A DNA stretch of 5,398 nucleotides from positions 1 through 5,398 of the forward strand of contig JAHELX010000457.1 of assembly GCA_024643945.1 (NCBI GenBank). The letters are read 5' to 3'. Below are positions 4,911 through 5,398 of the stretch, one piece after another. The first letter of the stretch is position 1. Each line of letters begins with the position of its first letter. This DNA is from Anaerolineales bacterium. Lineage in GTDB: Bacteria > Chloroflexota > Anaerolineae > 4572-78 > NAK82. The position numbers were made by a program, and so were the translations under genes. The notes under the pieces were generated by a model, which was not told where the DNA came from, did not search any database, and saw only the letters and a list, made by a program, of their open reading frames with translations.

Positions 4911-5398
4911 ATGCATGACGTAAACTGGGAAGACGTGGAAGAAGCCTTCGAAATTACCCCCGAGTTCGACGGTGCCGAAGCCGACGAGCACAAGGCTGGC
5001 ATCGAGGCGGCTGTTCGAAACATCCTATTTCACCTCGGCGAGGACCCTGAACGGGAAGGTTTGCTCAGAACACCCGAGCGGGTAGCTCGGATGTTCGATG
5101 AACTAACTGCCGGTTATCACACTGACCCGTATAGGCTCATCAACGACGCCCTCTTCGACGTGGACTACGACCAGATGGTGTTGGTCAAAGACATTGACTT
5201 CTACAGCCTGTGCGAACACCACATACTGCCCTTCTTTGGCCGGGCCCACGTGGCCTATATTCCTGACGGTAAGGTAGTCGGTCTGAGCAAGATCCCCCGT
5301 ATCGTCGAGATGTTCGCCCGGCGTCTGCAAGTGCAGGAGCGAATGACCCGGCAGATCGCTGATTTTATTCAGGAAGTGCTACATCCTCAGGGGGTGGC
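4911..5398 (+). CDS. folE: GTP cyclohydrolase I, 3' partial
   Basis: FolE opens the guanine ring of GTP and rearranges it to 7,8-dihydroneopterin triphosphate plus formate, the first step of folate synthesis. The ATG at 4911 has AGGAG at 4898-4902, and the gene starts 14 bases after folK. The 162 complete codons in the window cover most of the protein: an acidic N-terminal extension (1-27), [19 protein letters not shown] (43-61), [20 protein letters not shown] (99-118) and [20 protein letters not shown] (124-143). Cys101 and His104 are zinc ligands and His103 is the catalytic histidine next to them. The third zinc ligand, in the C-terminal CxxxRG-type segment, lies past the window end, so roughly 35-50 residues are missing. 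It is the zinc-dependent FolE1 type, not the FolE2 (MptA-like) type. Confidence 0.95.
   Translation, partial: MHDVNWEDVEEAFEITPEFDGAEADEHKAGIEAAVRNILFHLGEDPEREGLLRTPERVARMFDELTAGYHTDPYRLINDALFDVDYDQMVLVKDIDFYSLCEHHILPFFGRAHVAYIPDGKVVGLSKIPRIVEMFARRLQVQERMTRQIADFIQEVLHPQGV

Overview
The window is about 5.4 kb of bacterial DNA with moderately high GC content, and every gene I can support lies on the + strand. Three traits together suggest a Chloroflexota (Anaerolineae-like) bacterium: a Pro/Thr-rich stalk on an exported protein, a solute-binding protein with a signal peptide but no lipobox cysteine and an N-terminal LysM domain, and strong GGAGG-type ribosome binding sites. This assignment is inferred from style, not from a marker gene.

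Layout: (1) 2-922, the 3' part of a gene for a probably exported protein with a Pro/Thr-rich stalk and a formylglycine-generating-enzyme-like (SUMF1/FGE-sulfatase) domain that lacks the two catalytic cysteines of true FGE. (2) 923-1197, a non-coding leader with a small dyad and a strong Shine-Dalgarno. (3) 1198-2430, a LysM domain fused to an RbsB-like sugar-binding protein. (4) 2447-2478, a strong intercistronic stem-loop with no T-tract. (5) 2565-3332, a single-domain, FrcA-like CUT2 sugar ABC ATPase. (6) 3341-3488, a 132-bp MITE-like element with 12-bp terminal inverted repeats and a near-perfect 8-bp target duplication, lying between the ATPase stop codon and its terminator. (7) 3523-3551, a rho-independent terminator. 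(8) 3552-3995, a promoter-like sequence, a probable decayed coding stretch and small dyads. (9) 3996-5398, folB-folK-folE (folE cut by the window end).

There are two functional units. The first is a sugar-uptake pair (binding protein and ATPase). Its usual third partner, the RbsC-type permease, is missing: the terminator follows the ATPase directly. The binding protein may be held on peptidoglycan by its LysM domain rather than by a lipid anchor. The second is a tightly packed folate operon. FolE makes 7,8-dihydroneopterin triphosphate, FolB converts dihydroneopterin to 6-hydroxymethyl-dihydropterin, and FolK pyrophosphorylates that product for dihydropteroate synthase, which is not in the window.

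The observations most worth a second look are the LysM-tethered, non-lipidated binding protein with no adjacent permease, the newly recognised MITE-like element, and the cysteine-less FGE-like domain on a Pro/Thr stalk. I did not find a clearly new multi-gene system.
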